From: Jatrophihabitans telluris
Lineage (GTDB): Bacteria; Actinomycetota; Actinomycetes; Mycobacteriales; Jatrophihabitantaceae
Reading direction: 5' to 3'
DNA length: 64,000 bases
NCBI RefSeq assembly: GCF_023516435.1
Contig: NZ_CP097332.1
Location: forward strand, 1,364,001 to 1,428,000
The notes beneath the pieces are model-generated. The model searched no databases, was not told the DNA's origin, and worked only from the letters and a program-made list of their open reading frames with translations. Below, piece after piece: positions 24,287-36,700 of this stretch. How positions within the stretch are numbered: position 1 is the first letter of the stretch; each line of letters opens with the position of its first letter. Both the position numbers and the translations under genes were made by a program.

Positions 24287-26543
24287 CCTCCGACCCGGTC
24301 GCCGCGGCGCGCGGCCGACCCGCCGGCGCCGGCGTCAACTGCGCAACGCCGTCGGCGGTCCCGTGGGTGCCCGGTCGACCGGCTCGACACGCCTGTCGGG
24401 CGCCGGTGGTTTCAGCGCCGCGCGCCGAGGTCGCATCGTGCTGTTGCGTTTTCTCGTCGCCTCGCTGCTCGTGACGCTGCTGGCCCGGCTGGCGTTCGTC
24501 CAGTTGCTGGACACCAACAAGCCACAGCAGTCGGCCGGCCTCACCCATCTCGGCACGATCGCGGTGCCGGCGCCGCGCGGCCAGATCCTCGATTCCCGTG
24601 GCCGCGTGCTGGTGGGCAACCGGAGCACGCACGTCCTGACCGTCGACCGATCGGCGCTGCTGAGCCAAGCCGACCGGGGCTCAGCGGTGCTGGCCAGGTT
24701 GGCGAGCCTGCTACGGATCAGCGCCAAGGACCTGGCGGCCGAAATCACCCCCTGCGGTGTGAAGGTGCCGGCACCGTGCTGGACGGGACAGCCCTTCCAG
24801 CCGGTTCCGGTCGCGACCGACGTGGCCACCGCGGTGGTGCTGGCCGTCTCCGAACACGCCGAGTCCTACCCCGGCGTCGCGGTCACCACCCAATCCGTCC
24901 TGAGCTATCCGGGCGGCACACTCGCCGCCCACGTACTGGGCTACACCGGCGCGGTCAGCGCGTCGGACGAGAAGGGCAACGCCGCCCTGGTCGATGCGGA
25001 CACGATCGGCCGCAGCGGCCTCGAGCAGTCCTACGACGGCATCCTGCGCGGCGTGGACGGCCAGACCAAGGTCGAGCTGGACGCTCGTGGGAACCCGGTC
25101 CGAACCTCGGACACCTCGACCGCGGCGGTACCCGGCGACACGCTGGTCACCAGCATCGACGCCGACGTACAGAAGCTCGCCGAGCAGTCTTTGGCCAACC
25201 AGATCGCCACATCCCGCAAGGCCGGAAACCCGGCGCCGTCGGGCGCGGTCGTCGTCATGGACCCGCACACCGGCCGCGTGATCGCCGCGGCCAGCTACCC
25301 GACGTATGACCCGAGCCAGTTCGTCGGCGGAATCTCGGTCGCGGCCTACCAGCGACTGATGGACCCGTCGGCGAACGCGCCGTTGGTCGGGCGGGCCATC
25401 GCCGGCCAGTACGCCCCGGGCTCGACGTTCAAGCTGGTCAGCCTGTCCGACGACGTCTCCAGTGGCGCGATGAACCTCACCGGGACCTACCCGTGTCCGG
25501 GCTCGCTCAACGTCGACGGGCGGACCAAGACGAACTTCGACTCCGAATCCTTCGGCGGCGCGATCACTCCTGCCTTCGCGCTGCAGGTCTCGTGCGACAC
25601 GTTCTTCTACGCCCCCGCGGTCGCGGAGTACTACGCCGACCAGGCTCGAATCGCCAACGGCCAGAAGGCCCAGGAGCAGCTGCAGCGGATGGCTGCGGCG
25701 TTCGGCGTCGGCAGCGCCCCCGGCGTGGACCTGCCCGCCGATGAGCAGGCCAGCGGCTCACTCGCCGATCGCGAGACCCGCCTTGCTCGTTGGAAGGCGA
25801 ACAGGGCCGAATACTGCGCCGAGGCCAAGCAGGGCTATCCGAACGAGCTGAACCTCGCCGTGCGTGCCTACCTCACCCAGCTGGCCTCGGAGAACTGCAC
25901 CGACGGCTGGCGCTACCGCGCCGGTGACAACGCCGACCTGTCGATCGGGCAGGGTGAGACGACGGTGTCGCCGCTACAGCTGGCGACCGCGTACTCCGCG
26001 ATGGTCAACGGCGGCACTCTCTACGCGCCCTCCATCGGGTGGGGCGTCGTCGATGCCTCCGGCAAGGTGGTCCGGACCATCAAGCCCAGGGTCGTCCGCA
26101 AGGTGCCGGTGAGCAAGCAGGTACTCGACTTCTTCGGAAATTCGCTGCACTTTCAGGACAGCCACTCGGTCTCGGGCGCGCTCGCGTTCGACGGATCGCC
26201 GATCAAGCTGCAGATCGGCGGCAAGACCGGGACGGCCGAGGTCTACAACAAGAAGGACACGTCCTGGTTCGCCTCCTGGGGACCGGTTGCCCTGGGCGCC
26301 CCGGCCAGTTCGGCCAAGTTCGTCGTGGTGGGAATGGTCGAGCAGGCGGGACTCGGATCGAAGGCGGCCGCCCCGATGGTCCGCAAGGTCTACGAGGGTC
26401 TGCTCGGCGCTTACGGCCCACCGGTACTGCCCGGGGTCACACCGGCCACCACGCTGCCCGTAGTCGCACCCCGTCAGCAGACCGTCGTCGGAAGGCCCAG
26501 TGCCGTGCCGAGTTCGTCCACCGCCGGTGGAGCGAACCGGTGA
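24276..26543 (+). CDS. mrdA: Penicillin-binding protein 2, elongation-specific transpeptidase
   Basis: 755 residues. An Arg-rich cytoplasmic segment of about 55 residues precedes one membrane helix (LLRFLVASLLVTLLARLAFVQLL). Then come the PBP dimerisation domain (APRGQILDSRGRVLVGN) and the transpeptidase domain with active-site Ser383 in STFK and the KTG triad in GGKTGTAEV. It crosslinks peptidoglycan in complex with RodA. The C-terminal 45 residues are a Pro/Thr/Val-rich tail. It overlaps both neighbours. Confidence 0.95.
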   Translation: MLGDLRPGRRGARPTRRRRRQLRNAVGGPVGARSTGSTRLSGAGGFSAARRGRIVLLRFLVASLLVTLLARLAFVQLLDTNKPQQSAGLTHLGTIAVPAPRGQILDSRGRVLVGNRSTHVLTVDRSALLSQADRGSAVLARLASLLRISAKDLAAEITPCGVKVPAPCWTGQPFQPVPVATDVATAVVLAVSEHAESYPGVAVTTQSVLSYPGGTLAAHVLGYTGAVSASDEKGNAALVDADTIGRSGLEQSYDGILRGVDGQTKVELDARGNPVRTSDTSTAAVPGDTLVTSIDADVQKLAEQSLANQIATSRKAGNPAPSGAVVVMDPHTGRVIAAASYPTYDPSQFVGGISVAAYQRLMDPSANAPLVGRAIAGQYAPGSTFKLVSLSDDVSSGAMNLTGTYPCPGSLNVDGRTKTNFDSESFGGAITPAFALQVSCDTFFYAPAVAEYYADQARIANGQKAQEQLQRMAAAFGVGSAPGVDLPADEQASGSLADRETRLARWKANRAEYCAEAKQGYPNELNLAVRAYLTQLASENCTDGWRYRAGDNADLSIGQGETTVSPLQLATAYSAMVNGGTLYAPSIGWGVVDASGKVVRTIKPRVVRKVPVSKQVLDFFGNSLHFQDSHSVSGALAFDGSPIKLQIGGKTGTAEVYNKKDTSWFASWGPVALGAPASSAKFVVVGMVEQAGLGSKAAAPMVRKVYEGLLGAYGPPVLPGVTPATTLPVVAPRQQTVVGRPSAVPSSSTAGGANR

Positions 26544-27736
26544 CGGCGCCGGCTCGGATCCCGGTTCGCGGCGGCGGCGGTCCGTACGGCTCGGTGCGAA
26601 GCCTGAGCGATCCCCGCGGCCTGCGCCGCTACGACTTGTTCCTGCTCGTTGCGGTAGGGCTGTTGTGCCTGACCGGGGCGCTGTTGGTCTGGTCGGCGAC
26701 GCGGCACCAGCTGCTCGCCGCGGGCGGCAATCCCCAGACCTATCTGGCCAAACATCTGCTCAACACCGCGCTGGGTGCGATGCTGCTTTTCCTTGCGGCC
26801 CGGGTGGATTCACGGTTGCTGCGCCTGTTCGGGCCGCTGCTCTACGCGGCCAGCGTCCTCGGTCTGCTGGCCGTCTTCGTGATCGGGTCGACGATCAACG
26901 GAGCGCACGCCTGGATCGTGATCGGGGGTGGCTTCGAGATCCAGCCCGCCGAGTTCGCCAAGCTGGGTCTCGTCGCGGCGCTGGCCGTCTTGTTCGGTCA
27001 ACGGCTGGGTGACGGTCGACAGGCCGGCCCACCGTCGGGTCGGCAGCTGGCGGCGGCTCTGATGCTCTCGGCCCTTCCGCTCGGTCTGATCATGCTGCAG
27101 CCGGATCTCGGGTCGGCGCTGGTGGTATCCGCGGCCAGCTTCGGGGTCCTGATCAGCGCCGGCGTCCGGGCCCGTTGGCTCGTCCTGCTGCTCGTGCTCG
27201 GCGTCGTCGCGGCCGTCGTGGCGATCAAGGCCGGAGTCCTGGCCGACTACCAGCTGCAGCGCTTTGCGGCGTTCACCAATCCCAGCCGCGATCCGCAGGG
27301 TGCGGCGTACAACATCAACCAGGCCCATATCGCGATCGCCCACGGCGGCTGGTTCGGCCAGGGCCTGTTCCACGGCGCGCAGACTCGCGGTTCGTTCGTC
27401 CCGGAGCAGCAGACCGATTTCGTGTTCTCGGTGGCGGGGGAGGAGCTCGGGTTCCTCGGGTCGGCGGCCATCCTCGGCCTCTTCGCGGTCGTGTTGTGGC
27501 GCGGGACCCGCATCGCGCTGGCCGCGACGGGCTCCTCGCGCTATCTCGCCGCCGGCATCGTCTGCTGGATCGCCTTTCAGACCTTCGAGAACGTGGGGAT
27601 GAATCTCGGGCTGACGCCGGTGACCGGTCTGCCGCTGCCGTTCATCTCCTACGGCGGGTCGTCCATGTTCGCTCAGGGACTGGCGATCGGGCTGCTGCAG
27701 GCCATTCATCGCCGGTCCAGCGCACGGGGGTTCTGA
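26540..27736 (+). CDS. rodA: RodA, SEDS-family peptidoglycan glycosyltransferase
   Basis: 398 residues from the GTG at 26540, which overlaps the mrdA stop by 4 nt. About ten membrane segments follow a 30-residue cytoplasmic N-terminus. SEDS signatures are GSTINGAHAWIVIGGGFEIQPAEFAKLG, QPDLGSALV and the C-terminal TGLPLPFISYGGSSM. RodA polymerises lipid II with its partner PBP2. Confidence 0.95.
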   Translation: MTAPARIPVRGGGGPYGSVRSLSDPRGLRRYDLFLLVAVGLLCLTGALLVWSATRHQLLAAGGNPQTYLAKHLLNTALGAMLLFLAARVDSRLLRLFGPLLYAASVLGLLAVFVIGSTINGAHAWIVIGGGFEIQPAEFAKLGLVAALAVLFGQRLGDGRQAGPPSGRQLAAALMLSALPLGLIMLQPDLGSALVVSAASFGVLISAGVRARWLVLLLVLGVVAAVVAIKAGVLADYQLQRFAAFTNPSRDPQGAAYNINQAHIAIAHGGWFGQGLFHGAQTRGSFVPEQQTDFVFSVAGEELGFLGSAAILGLFAVVLWRGTRIALAATGSSRYLAAGIVCWIAFQTFENVGMNLGLTPVTGLPLPFISYGGSSMFAQGLAIGLLQAIHRRSSARGF

Positions 27737-27876
27737 GCTCACGGTCCGCATGTCCCCGTGTCGTCGTGTCCTCATGACCTCGTGCGCTCGTGTCGTCGGG
27801 CGGAGCGGCTGGACGCGGCGTGAAGCGGGCGGACAGCGGGACACGGCCCGATCGTCGCCCTGAACACAGTTGGGGC

Positions 27877-27903
27877 TAAAGCGCTCACGCCGCCGGCCGA
27901 TGT
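27877..27903 (+). promoter_or_regulatory. FliA/WhiG-type (sigma-28) promoter upstream of the DUF1800 gene
   Basis: TAAA (27877-27880) and GCCGATGT (27896-27903) are separated by exactly 15 nt. The FliA/WhiG consensus is TAAA-N15-GCCGATAA, so the -35 element matches fully and the -10 element in six of eight positions, including all of GCCGAT. Predicted transcription start is near 27910, about 30 nt before the gene. Confidence 0.65.
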
Positions 27904-27941
27904 GGGGAGTAGCCACTGCCTGCCCCCTACCGCCTCGGACC

Positions 27942-29420
27942 ATGCCTATGACCAAGATTTGGCCGACCGCCGACCAGGCGATGCACCACGCCGCTCACCA
28001 CGCCGTGGCGCCCCTCGTCTGGGATCCTGGTAGCCACCTGGTCTCCCGCTTCACCTTCGGGCCGACCGCCGCCAACCGCGCGTACCTGGTCAAGCACACC
28101 GTCGAGAGTTGGTGGCAGGGTCAGGTCACGGCCGGCCGGCAGTACTCCGGTTACCGAGGCCATGCCGCGGTCGCCGCGCAGGGACCGTTGCTGTCGAAAT
28201 CCCCTTCGGAGGTGCGGGCCTGGTTGAAGGCCCATGGCGGCGAGTACGGCTGGGAGGCGATGGACCAGCTCTCCCGCGTCACCCTCGGACTTCAGGTATG
28301 GAGCAAGGCTCAGCTGTACGAGACGCTTGTCGACTTCTTCTCCAACCACCTGAACGTCGCCAACCACAACGGTGACGTCTGGAACACCCGGCACGCCTAC
28401 GACCGCGATGTCATCCGCAAATTCGCCTTCGGCCGCTTCAGCGACATGCTGGTGGCCTCGTCCAAACATCCGGCGATGTTGGTGTACCTGAACCTGGCCG
28501 AGTCCAACAAGAGTGCGGTCAACGAGAACTACGGCCGCGAGTTGCTGGAACTGCACACCGTAGGTCTGGGTTACAGCGAGAGTGACGTGAAGAACTCCGC
28601 CCGCGCGCTGACCGGTCGAACGCTCTACGGCGACCATCGTTACGTCTACGACCCGGATCTGCACTGGACGGGCCCGATTCGGGTGCTCGGCTTCAGCCAT
28701 GCCAACGTCTCGGCCACCGGCGGCGAGTCGGTCGGCGACGCGTACGTCCGTTACCTGGCCACCCATCCCAAGACCGCCGCGCACATCGCACGCAAGCTGT
28801 GTCAGCGCTTCGTCTCGGACAACCCGTCCAACGCACTGGTCTCGGCGGTGGCCAACGCCTACCTGAAGAATCACACCGAGATCCTGCCGACGGTGCATAC
28901 CATTCTGCGGTCGGAGGAGTTCTGGATGACCCGCGGGCGCAAGGTCCGGCGTCCGGTCGAGAACCTCATCGCGACCATCCGCGTGCTGGGCAACCCGGTC
29001 TCGGACATGGGCAAGGCGCTCGACACCCTGGATTGGATGAGCCAAAGTCTCGGGCAGCGCCCCCTGGACTGGGCCCCGCCCAACGGCTACCCCGATGTCG
29101 CCGCGGCGTGGCGCTCGTCGGGAACCCTGATCAACCTGTGGAGTTTCCATCGTGGATTCGCCCAGAACTGGTGGGACGGATTCGGCAAGATCAAGGCGGA
29201 ATCCCTGTACGGTTCGGCCAAGCCGAAGAACAGCGGCCAAGCCATCGTGGCGCTTACCAAGCGGTTGACGGGCATGACGTTCTCGGCTTCGCACCGCGCC
29301 GCCCTGCAGAAGTTCCTGGCCGAGCCGGCCTCGACGCCCCTGGCCAAGTCCAACCTGCAGTGGTATCTGCCGCATCTGATCCCGCTGATCCTCGACGCCC
29401 CGCACCACGCCCTGCGCTGA
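27942..29420 (+). CDS. DUF1800 domain-containing protein
   Basis: 492 residues. Family features are HLVSRFTFGPTAANRAYLVK near the N-terminus, DFFSNHLNVAN, NENYGRELLELHTVG, ARALTGRT and HIARKLCQRFVSDNP. DUF1800 proteins are almost always encoded next to a DUF1501 protein, as here, and their biochemical role is unknown. No signal peptide is visible, although the partner has a Tat signal, so cotransport of a folded complex is possible. The start is ATG 27942; ATG 27948 is an alternative. A sigma-28-type promoter precedes it. Confidence 0.88.
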   Translation: MPMTKIWPTADQAMHHAAHHAVAPLVWDPGSHLVSRFTFGPTAANRAYLVKHTVESWWQGQVTAGRQYSGYRGHAAVAAQGPLLSKSPSEVRAWLKAHGGEYGWEAMDQLSRVTLGLQVWSKAQLYETLVDFFSNHLNVANHNGDVWNTRHAYDRDVIRKFAFGRFSDMLVASSKHPAMLVYLNLAESNKSAVNENYGRELLELHTVGLGYSESDVKNSARALTGRTLYGDHRYVYDPDLHWTGPIRVLGFSHANVSATGGESVGDAYVRYLATHPKTAAHIARKLCQRFVSDNPSNALVSAVANAYLKNHTEILPTVHTILRSEEFWMTRGRKVRRPVENLIATIRVLGNPVSDMGKALDTLDWMSQSLGQRPLDWAPPNGYPDVAAAWRSSGTLINLWSFHRGFAQNWWDGFGKIKAESLYGSAKPKNSGQAIVALTKRLTGMTFSASHRAALQKFLAEPASTPLAKSNLQWYLPHLIPLILDAPHHALR

Positions 29421-29460
29421 GCCACACCACCCGCGCCGCCGGCGCGGAAAGGACCTTGAC

Positions 29461-30789
29461 ATGACATCGACCGATTCGCCGTCGGAATTGAGTTCGGCCC
29501 TTGCCCGACAGGCGGAATCCGTCGCGTCCGCGCTCTGTGACCAGGACGCGCGGTGGGGCGCCAGTGGATGGACGCGCCGGCGCTTCCTGTCTGGGATGGG
29601 CATGGTCGGCGTCGCCGCTCTGGGAACTCAGCTGGTGACCACCAAGGTGGCCTACGCGGCTCCCAACACCGCCTCCGGCAACACGCTGATCACCGTCTTC
29701 CTGCGCGGCGCCGCGGACGGGCTGCGCATCCTGGTGCCCGCCTCGGACGGACTAGGAGTGGGTTACCTGCGTTCGGTGCGCAGCTCGCTCGTACCGGCCG
29801 ACGCCGATCTGCTGTCCCTGTCGGGGACGAGCGGCTGGGCGCTGAACAAGGCGATGGCGCCGCTGATGCCGTTCTGGGCGACCGGTGAACTGGCCTTCGT
29901 TCCGGCCGTGTCTGCCCACGGCATCTCCCGCAGCCACTTCCAGGCCCAGCAGTACCTGGACCGGGGTGGCTCCGACACCGCTTCGACCGGCTGGCTGGAT
30001 CGGGTTCTGCAGCAGCTGGGGCCGGGCACCACGTTCCGAGCCCTGGCAGAAGGCTCGGCGCTGCCGTCATCGCTGACCGGCAGCCAGTCCAAGCTCGTCA
30101 TGAACTCCTTGAAGAACTTCGCCTTTCCCGGCTGGGACGGGGTGGCCGGCGCGAGCGAAACGGCGATCAGGGCCCTGTACCGCGGTATGCCGGGCCCACT
30201 GGGCGAGGACGTCCCGATCACCCTCGGGGCACTGGCCACGGCGGCCAAGGCGCGCGCCGGGGCAGGCGTGCACAACGGGGCGGTCTACCCGTCCGGCAAC
30301 TTCAGCTCGGCCCTGTCGGACATCGCAACGCTGCTGCGGGCCGAGGTGGGCCTCGAGGTCGCCACCGTCGACGTCGGCGGATGGGACACCCACACCGACG
30401 AGGCCGGGGACCTGGACCGGGCGTTGACGTCGGCGTCGAAGAGTCTGGCGGCCTTCCTGACCGATCTGGGGCCGGCCCGGCGCAAGCGCGTGAGCATCGC
30501 CGTGGTCACCGAATTCGGTCGCCGGGTGGCGATGAACGCCAGCGGCGGGACCGACCACGGTCATGGCAGCGTGATGTGGCTGCTCGGAGGTGGGCTGGCC
30601 CGTGCCGACGTCTTCGGTCGCTGGAGCGCGCTGTCGGAGGCCACCGTGGCCTCCGGTGACGTGCCGGGCCTCAACAGCGCCTTCGCCGTCCTCGGCGAGC
30701 TGGCGCAAAAGCGCCTGAACGTCGGCAGTCTGAGCAAGATCTTCCCGGGCCAGTCGGTCGCGCCGCTCGGAGTGGCCAGCGTCTACTGA
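29461..30789 (+). CDS. DUF1501 domain-containing protein with Tat signal
   Basis: 442 residues. Around residues 37-68 a twin-arginine signal (WTRRRFLSGMGMVGVAALGTQL, ending AYAAP) follows a long polar n-region, so export of the folded protein is predicted. The body belongs to the sulfatase/alkaline phosphatase-like DUF1501 family (FLRGAADGLRILVP; DVGGWDTHTDEAG; VVTEFGRRVAMN; GTDHGHGSVMWLLGG with metal-ligand-type residues). It lies 40 nt after its DUF1800 partner with AAAGGA before the start. Confidence 0.9.
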   Translation: MTSTDSPSELSSALARQAESVASALCDQDARWGASGWTRRRFLSGMGMVGVAALGTQLVTTKVAYAAPNTASGNTLITVFLRGAADGLRILVPASDGLGVGYLRSVRSSLVPADADLLSLSGTSGWALNKAMAPLMPFWATGELAFVPAVSAHGISRSHFQAQQYLDRGGSDTASTGWLDRVLQQLGPGTTFRALAEGSALPSSLTGSQSKLVMNSLKNFAFPGWDGVAGASETAIRALYRGMPGPLGEDVPITLGALATAAKARAGAGVHNGAVYPSGNFSSALSDIATLLRAEVGLEVATVDVGGWDTHTDEAGDLDRALTSASKSLAAFLTDLGPARRKRVSIAVVTEFGRRVAMNASGGTDHGHGSVMWLLGGGLARADVFGRWSALSEATVASGDVPGLNSAFAVLGELAQKRLNVGSLSKIFPGQSVAPLGVASVY

Positions 30790-30797
30790 GCGGGCCG

Positions 30798-30803
30798 TAG
30801 CAT
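30798..30803 (+). promoter_or_regulatory. -10 element TAGCAT before the TIGR03960 gene
   Basis: TAGCAT ends 8 nt before the GTG at 30812. No Shine-Dalgarno sequence is visible. Confidence 0.5.
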
Positions 30804-30811
30804 GGTCAGAC

Positions 30812-32758
<1,947 letters not shown>

Positions 32759-32792
32759 CCATCGTGAGCGGAGTTCGTGGGAAACTGGCCGG

Positions 32793-33623
32793 GTGAGTCG
32801 CCGCCAGCCCGAAGGTCCACCCCCTCCGCCGATCGTCCAGCGAGTCCGTATCCGCTACGCCAAGCGGGGCCGGCTGCGCTTCTCCTCGCATCGGGACTTC
32901 GCACGCGCCTTCGAACGCGCTCTGCGGCGGGCGGAGGTCCCGATGGCGTACTCGGCAGGGTTCCATCCGCACCCCAAGATCAGCTATGTCGGGGCGGCGC
33001 CGACGGGCGTGGGATCAGAGGCCGAATACCTCGAGATCGCGCTGGCCAAGTCGGTTGACCTCGAACTGCTGCGGCAGTCGCTGGACTCCGTGCTGCCCGA
33101 CGGGTTGGACCTTGTTTCCGCGGTCGACGTGGCTTCCTGCGCTCCGGGCTCGCTCGCCGAGCAGATCCAGGCCTCGAAGTGGCTGCTGGAATTCCACCCG
33201 GGCACCGTCGTGGAAGCCGACCTGCGCGTCGCCGTGGCCGATTTCCTCGCTCGCGAGGAGGTTCTCGTCGATCGGCTCACCAAGGACGGCAAGCGCTCGC
33301 TGGACGCTCGCGGAGCCGTCGTCTCGGCCGAGGTCCGGATCCTCGGCGGAACCGAGACGACCGAGGACACTGGGCCGGAGGGGCGCGACAGCGGGAACGA
33401 CGGTGGACGTGCGATACTCGAAGTAGTCGTACGACAGGTCACCCCTACCGTGCGGCCGGACGATCTACTTTCCGCGCTGACGTCCGTCACCGGTTTCGCC
33501 CCGTCGCAGCCCCCTCGGGCCACGCGACTGGCGCAGGGACCGATCGATGAGGCCGGTGTGGTGAGCGATCCGTTGCGTTCCACAGATCGTGCGCACGACC
33601 CAGCGCCCGTCGGCACCCGCTGA
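32793..33623 (+). CDS. TIGR03936-family (DUF2344) protein
   Basis: 276 residues from the GTG at 32793. Family features are QRVRIRYAKRGRLRFSSHRDFARAFERALRRA, MAYSAGFHPHPKISY and GVGSEAEYLEI. In other bacteria the same domain is fused to the C-terminus of the TIGR03960 radical SAM protein, which supports joint action. The C-terminal 100 residues are less conserved and include a polar Glu/Gly segment. Confidence 0.88.
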   Translation: MSRRQPEGPPPPPIVQRVRIRYAKRGRLRFSSHRDFARAFERALRRAEVPMAYSAGFHPHPKISYVGAAPTGVGSEAEYLEIALAKSVDLELLRQSLDSVLPDGLDLVSAVDVASCAPGSLAEQIQASKWLLEFHPGTVVEADLRVAVADFLAREEVLVDRLTKDGKRSLDARGAVVSAEVRILGGTETTEDTGPEGRDSGNDGGRAILEVVVRQVTPTVRPDDLLSALTSVTGFAPSQPPRATRLAQGPIDEAGVVSDPLRSTDRAHDPAPVGTR

Positions 33624-33747
33624 CGAGCCGAACCAGACTTCGCGCCGGCAGCCCGCTGCCAGGCGACGACAAGAGCCGCCGTGCGGCCGCGCTCCGAGGA
33701 TTTACCCGGTGAGCGGCCCGGCGACCAGACAGGAGCAACCCGCTTTC

Positions 33748-36700
33748 ATGCTCGACAACGACACCACCGAGACAGACGAACGCACCACCCGAGGCGAAGG
33801 CGACGCGGCGACACCGGCCAAGAAGGCCGCTCGCAAGGCGCCGGCCAAACGCGGTCCCCGCAAGGCCAAGGCCACGAACGCCGCCGACGGCACTCCCGCC
33901 TCACCCTCATCCACAGAGGTGACTGCGGCTCCGCCCGCCGACGCAGCAGAGTCCGCCGAGCCAGCGCGCGTTTCGAGCAGGTCTCGTGCGCCGCGCACCG
34001 CACGAGCGGCGAAGGCAGCGAGTCCGGCACCGGCCGCCGCCAGTGAAACGAGCGAGGCCGTCAACTCCGCCAGTGAGGCAATCGTTGCGGTAGGCGCGGC
34101 CAGCGAGCCCGCCGCCGAGCCGAAGAAGTCCAGCCGGACCCGCAAGGCCGCCGCGAAGAAGAGCGCGCCGACCGCCGACCTTGGTGGCGATGCCGCCGTG
34201 GCGATCACCGCCGAGACGGTCAACCTCGAGTCCGGCAACGTCGAGTCCGGAAACGCCGAGTCCGGCAACGTCGAGTCCGTCAACGCCGAGAGGGCCGCTG
34301 CCGCTTCGCAGGAAGCCGCCGCCCCGACGAAAGCCAAGCGGACTCCGCGTAAGCGCGGAGCGCGGGCAGCTGACGCCGAGCTGGCGAGCGACACCGCCGA
34401 TGGGCAGCCGACGGACGTTACCGACAGCACGCCCGCGCTGGCCACCGCACCGGCGATCGTCCCACCAGTCGTGCTCTTCCAGGCGCCCGCCGAGGGTAAG
34501 CCGGCCCGGCGTGGCCGGGTCGCCAAGAAGGCCGCCCCTGACCTCGTCGAACGTCCCCTTGTGCCCGAGGAGGACGATCTCGACGACGAGTCCGCCGATG
34601 TCGATGCCGATGTCGATACCGACTCCGATCTGGGCGGCGACAACGACTCCGAGGGCGGCCAGGGCCGTCGCCGTCGCCGTCGCGGCCGTCGCGGCCGTGG
34701 CAGCCGGTCCGAGAGCGATACCCGATCCGCCGACTCGCGAGACAGCGAGGCCGACCCGGACTCCGACGACGGCGAAGACGCCGACGCGCCCGATGTCGCC
34801 GAGGAAGCCGAGCACGCTGAAGAGGTCGCCGAGGCGGCTCTGTCGGCCAGTGCCCGTCGCCGTCGCCGTCGCCGCCGCTCCTCCGGTGGCTCGGACGACA
34901 CCGGCGCCGAGGACGATCCGCCCAACACCGTCGTCCACGTCCGCGACACTCGCGAGTCCCGTTCGGCGGGCCGCGGCCAGGACGCCGACTCCGACGGCGT
35001 CCGGGGCGTCAAGGGCTCGACCCGGCTCGAGGCCAAGCGCCAGCGTCGTCGGGACAACCGCGACTCCGGCCGGCGCCGGGCCCCGATCCTCACGGAGGCC
35101 GAGTTCCTCGCCCGCCGCGAGGCCGTCGACCGGGTCATGGCTGTCCGCCAGACCGGGGACCGTACCCAGATCGCCGTCCTCGAAGACGACATCCTTGTCG
35201 AGCACTACGTGACCCGAGCCAGTGCCGCGAGTGCCGTCGGCAATGTCTACCTGGGCCGAGTTCAGAACGTGCTGCCGTCGATGGAGGCCGCCTTCGTCGA
35301 CATCGGCCGCGGCCGCAACGGCGTGCTCTACGCGGGCGAGGTGAACTGGGACGCAGCCGGCCTGGAGGGCAAGTCCCGGGCGATCGAGCACGCGATGTCC
35401 TCCGGTGACAGCGTTCTGGTCCAGGTCACCAAGGACCCGATCGGGCACAAGGGCGCCCGGCTGACCAGCCAGGTCTCGCTGCCCGGCCGGTTCGTCGTCT
35501 ACGTGCCCGGCGGCGGCATGACGGGGATCAGCCGCAAGCTGCCCGACACCGAACGCAGCCGGCTCAAGTCGATCCTGAAGAAGGTCGTCCCCGAGGACGC
35601 TGGCGTGATCGTGCGCACGGCCGCCGAGGGCGCCTCCGAGGCCGACCTGATCTCCGACGTCGAACGGTTGAAGACGCAGTGGGAGGCCATTCAGGCCAAG
35701 GCGTCGAAGCCCGGCAACGGACCCAGCCTCGTGTACGGCGAGCCCGACCTGGCGATCCGCGTCGTGCGCGATGTGTTCAACGACGACTTCAAGCAGTTGC
35801 TGGTCTCGGGCACCGATCTGTTCCGCACGTTGTCGGACTACGTCGCCGACGTCGCTCCCGACCTGTCCGACCGCATCTCGCCGCACACCGCCGAATCCGA
35901 CCTGTTCGCGGATCTGCGCGTCGACGAACAGCTGTCCAAGGCCCTGGACCGCAAGGTCTACCTGCCCTCAGGGGGCTCGTTGGTCATCGACCGCACCGAG
36001 GCGATGGTCGTGATCGACGTCAACACCGGCAAGTACACCGGTTCGGGCGGCAACCTCGAGCAGACCGTCACTCGCAACAACCTCGAAGCGGCCGAGGAGA
36101 TCGTGCGCCAGTTGCGGCTGCGCGACATCGGTGGCATCGTGGTGATCGACTTCATCGACATGGTCCTGGAAAGCAACCGTGATCTGGTGCTGCGACGACT
36201 GACCGAGTGCCTGGGACGCGACCGGACCAAGCACCAGGTTGCCGAGGTCACCTCGCTCGGCCTGGTGCAGATGACGCGCAAGCGGGTGGGTGAAGGCCTG
36301 CTCGAGGCGTTCAGCGAGACCTGTGAGCACTGCAAGGGCCGGGGTGTGATCGTCCACTCCGAGCCGGTCGAGCGTAAGGGCGGCGGCGGCTCGCCGGCGC
36401 CAGAGCCCGAGGAGGAGCGTCCGGCCCGGGGCCGGCGCAGCCGCGGCGGCCGTAAGGCCACCAGCCCGGACGTCGACGCCGAGACCTCGGCAGCCGAGGC
36501 CGAGAAGCGGCGGGCTGCGGCCAGCGCGATCGCCGCGATCGCGGCGGCCACGACCCACCACGACGAGCACGAGACGTCCGGAACTCCGGTGGCGTCGGTC
36601 TCCGACGGCGCGCAGGCTGCGGTGTCGGACGCGGTGGAGGCTGGAGTCGAGCCTGCGGTCGAATCCGCGGGCAGCGCCACCCCCGAGACGACCAGCGTGG

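Noticed and set aside
33907-35886. 659-codon frame antisense to rne
   Set aside because: It mirrors the low-complexity rne N-terminus and has no start signal or known domain.
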